Shown piece after piece: positions 8,258 through 10,032 of a stretch of DNA of 10,032 nucleotides (positions are counted from its first letter, which is position 1; every line of letters starts with the position of its first letter). A program made the translations under genes and the position numbers. The stretch covers positions 1-10,032 of the forward strand of contig DASWHR010000107.1 of the NCBI GenBank assembly GCA_036398095.1, in the 5' to 3' direction. The stretch is from DASWHR01 sp036398095 (lineage in GTDB: Bacteria > Actinomycetota > AC-67). The notes beneath the pieces are model-generated. The model was not told where the DNA came from. It saw only the letters and a list, made by a program, of their open reading frames with translations, and did no database searches.

Positions 8258-9639
8258 CCGATCACGACACGGCGACGGACACCGGACCGGTGTACGGGCC
8301 GGACAAGGAGCGCCGCATCGGCCGCGCGGCCGTCGTGCTGATGGCCGTCATCGCCGGGATCTTCGCGATGATCGCCGGCTTCATGGTCAAGAAACAATGC
8401 GAGCCGCCGCGCGCCTGGGACGGCTACCAGTACACGCACAACTGCTACAACGACATCATGCCGCTCTACGGCACCCGCGGCGGCGAGTTCGCTTTCCGCC
8501 CCGACTGCGAGGTTCGCGAAAACGCCGAGCCGAGCGCCGACTGCCGAAGCGTTCCGTTTAGCGAGCACGGCCTTTCCTACCGCGACAACCGGCTCGAGTA
8601 TCCGCCGCTGACCGGGCTTGCGATCTCGGCTGCCAACGCGCCCGTCGAGCGCGGAAACGCCGTCGGATTCTTCCGCGTGAACGCGTTGATGCTCGCCGTG
8701 TTCGGTGTGATCGGCGCTGCCGCGCTCGCCGCGATCGCCCGTAACCCGCGCCGGATGGTCATGTATGTGCTCGCGCCGGCGATGATTTCCTATGCGTTCC
8801 TGAACTGGGATCTGCTTGCGGTCGGGTTGATGGCGCTCGGATTGTGGGCCTTCGTTCGCGAGCGCGACGTGCTGTCGGCGGCGCTGCTCGGGCTGGGCGC
8901 AGCGGCCAAGATTTTCCCCGGACTGATCATTCCCGCGTTGATGCTGGCTCGGCGACGAGACGGGAAGCCGGCCTGGCCGCTCCTGGTCTATTCGATCTTC
9001 TGGTTCGCGGTGCCGAATCTGGTCGTGCTGCTGTTCGCCGGCGTCGACGGGTGGTCGTTCCCCTACGACTTCCAGACCGCGCGCGTCCCCAACTTCGAGA
9101 CGTTCTGGTACTTCATCCTTCATCACGGCTCGCGCGCGACCGGCCCGGAATGGAACTCGTTCTGGTTCCCGGCCGGCGGGCCGTTTTCCAAGTTCGCGCA
9201 GTACGGGTCGATGGCGCTCTTCGGGATCTCGTTGCTGATCCTGCTGTGGCGCGAGTCGCTGCGCGGCGACGTGCGTCCAATCACGACCGGCTTCGGGATC
9301 ATGATCCTGTTCCTGATGACGACGAAGGTGTTCTCGCCGCAGTTCGCTATCTGGCTGCTTCCGTTCTTCGTGCTCGTGCGCGTTCCGTGGCATGCGTTCG
9401 TCGCGTTCGTGCTCGGCGACCTTTTCGTGCTCGGATCGATCTGGGCGTACCTCAACTCGTTCATCGAAGGGGTGGACTCTGCGCCCTATCTGATGGTGCT
9501 CGAGGTCTCGGTATTCGTGCGCTACGCCGCGCTGGTCTACGTGCTGATCTGGACGCGCCGCGTCGGCGAGGATCTCACCGGCGAGCCCGAACCGCTGCCG
9601 GAAGGCGCCGGCTCAGCGGCCGCCGCGTGGGCGACGTGA
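8254..9639 (+). CDS. GT87/DUF2029-type polyprenyl-phosphate-dependent mannosyltransferase homologue
   Basis: This 461-residue polytopic membrane protein resembles GT87 (DUF2029) GT-C-fold enzymes. In actinomycetes these transfer mannose or arabinose-type sugars from polyprenyl-phosphate carriers on the outer face of the membrane; the exact acceptor here is unknown. The first helix spans about 25-45. A long extracytoplasmic loop (46-118) follows, containing YNDIMPLY (65-72), four cysteines (49, 64, 85, 97) and EYPPLTG (115-121). NWDLLAVG (184-191), AAKIFPGL (217-224) and KVFSPQF (358-364) are family-typical motifs. GTG at 8254 overlaps the penicillin-binding protein stop as GTGA, with GGAGG (8237-8241) 12 bases upstream. 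M. tuberculosis Rv0051 follows ponA1 in the same way, suggesting a conserved envelope module. Confidence 0.88.
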   Translation: MTDHDTATDTGPVYGPDKERRIGRAAVVLMAVIAGIFAMIAGFMVKKQCEPPRAWDGYQYTHNCYNDIMPLYGTRGGEFAFRPDCEVRENAEPSADCRSVPFSEHGLSYRDNRLEYPPLTGLAISAANAPVERGNAVGFFRVNALMLAVFGVIGAAALAAIARNPRRMVMYVLAPAMISYAFLNWDLLAVGLMALGLWAFVRERDVLSAALLGLGAAAKIFPGLIIPALMLARRRDGKPAWPLLVYSIFWFAVPNLVVLLFAGVDGWSFPYDFQTARVPNFETFWYFILHHGSRATGPEWNSFWFPAGGPFSKFAQYGSMALFGISLLILLWRESLRGDVRPITTGFGIMILFLMTTKVFSPQFAIWLLPFFVLVRVPWHAFVAFVLGDLFVLGSIWAYLNSFIEGVDSAPYLMVLEVSVFVRYAALVYVLIWTRRVGEDLTGEPEPLPEGAGSAAAAWAT

Positions 9640-10032
9640 CGCCGCCGGCTTCTTCTTCGCGCGTGGCGTTCGTGCCACGCCGATCAGGCAGAACGATGCG
9701 TCGGCGTCGGGGCCGGCGCGGAAGTCCGCGGCGATGATCGCGTTGCGGGCCTGCTCGGCCTCGGGCAGCGGCCAGGCGGCGACGCCGGCGAGCTTGCGGG
9801 CCAGCGGCCGTAGTCGCACGCGCACCGCGCCCGGCAGCTTGGCGAGCCGCTCTTCGACGCGGCGAAGCTTCGGCCGCATCCGTTCCTCGTTCGCCTCGGC
9901 TTCGATCATGCGCCGGTAGCGCGGCGAGTCTTCGACGTAGAACATTCCTTCGACGGCTACGTTTTCGAATCGGGCTTCGAGCGCGGCACGCAGATCCTTG
10001 GCGTTGAAGTCGCGCAGATGGAACGGGTTGTC
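9613..10032 (-). CDS. Class I SAM-dependent methyltransferase, C-terminal part only
   Basis: The frame enters from the right edge and ends at TGA 9615-9613, giving 139 visible codons. The first visible residues, DNPFHLRDFNAKDLRAALEARF, match the strand/helix after the substrate-binding turn in class I methyltransferases of the UbiE/Methyltransf_11 type (NPxHxRxFxxxEL). The stretch after VEGMFYVEDSPRY is helical and charged. SFCLIGVAR near the end is the final beta strand, followed by a short basic tail. The SAM-binding motif I would lie outside the window, so activity and substrate cannot be judged. It is convergent with the GT87 gene and overlaps its end by 27 bases. Sugar, lipid and small-molecule methyltransferases all remain possible. 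Confidence 0.75.
   Translation of the reverse strand, partial: DNPFHLRDFNAKDLRAALEARFENVAVEGMFYVEDSPRYRRMIEAEANEERMRPKLRRVEERLAKLPGAVRVRLRPLARKLAGVAAWPLPEAEQARNAIIAADFRAGPDADASFCLIGVARTPRAKKKPAASRRPRGGR

Noticed and set aside
8152..9393. Minus-strand open frame opposite the GT87 gene.
   Set aside because: Hydrophilic Arg/His/Glu-rich shadow of a well-patterned membrane protein.

Overview
The window is a very GC-rich, gene-dense stretch that looks like a chromosome of an actinomycete (Actinomycetota), probably not one of the best-studied genera. The main reason is gene content and order. An actinobacterial-type inositol-1-phosphate synthase and a PadR regulator run leftward. Divergent from them are a DUF5318 protein, a class A penicillin-binding protein and a GT87-type membrane mannosyltransferase homologue. 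From memory this matches the Mycobacterium tuberculosis order Rv0046c (ino1), Rv0047c (padR), Rv0049, Rv0050 (ponA1), Rv0051. GTG starts, stop/start overlaps and a possible leaderless gene fit the same assignment. No RNA genes, insertion sequences or CRISPR arrays were seen.

Left arm, minus strand (1-3431). padR (2661-3341), ino1 (1424-2602) and an MFS transporter (start 1390, running off the left edge) lie head to tail with gaps of 58 and 33 bases, and so may form one transcript. A good promoter sits upstream of padR: TTGACA, a 17-base spacer, then CACAAT. Directly after its predicted start point are two perfect 12-base palindromes in 13-base tandem register, a strong candidate for a PadR autoregulatory operator. 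The MFS protein ends in a Pro-Glu-rich tail and Ino1 has an extra Asn-Gly repeat tail.

Right arm, plus strand (3552-9639). A DUF5318 zinc-ribbon-like protein comes first, apparently with an almost leaderless start. It is followed by four genes: two very hydrophobic Ala-rich membrane proteins, the bifunctional penicillin-binding protein, and the GT87 protein. These four are joined by three successive stop/start overlaps, each reading GTGA. The two membrane proteins are the least explained part of the window. By eye they resemble eroded complex I / hydrogenase-4 membrane subunits (NuoH-like, then NuoN/L-like) lacking the charged residues needed for proton transfer. Their tight coupling to peptidoglycan synthesis genes suggests a cell-envelope role rather than respiration, but this is inference.

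Right edge. A SAM-dependent methyltransferase enters from the right on the minus strand. Only its C-terminal 139 codons are visible, and its end overlaps the end of the GT87 gene by 27 bases.
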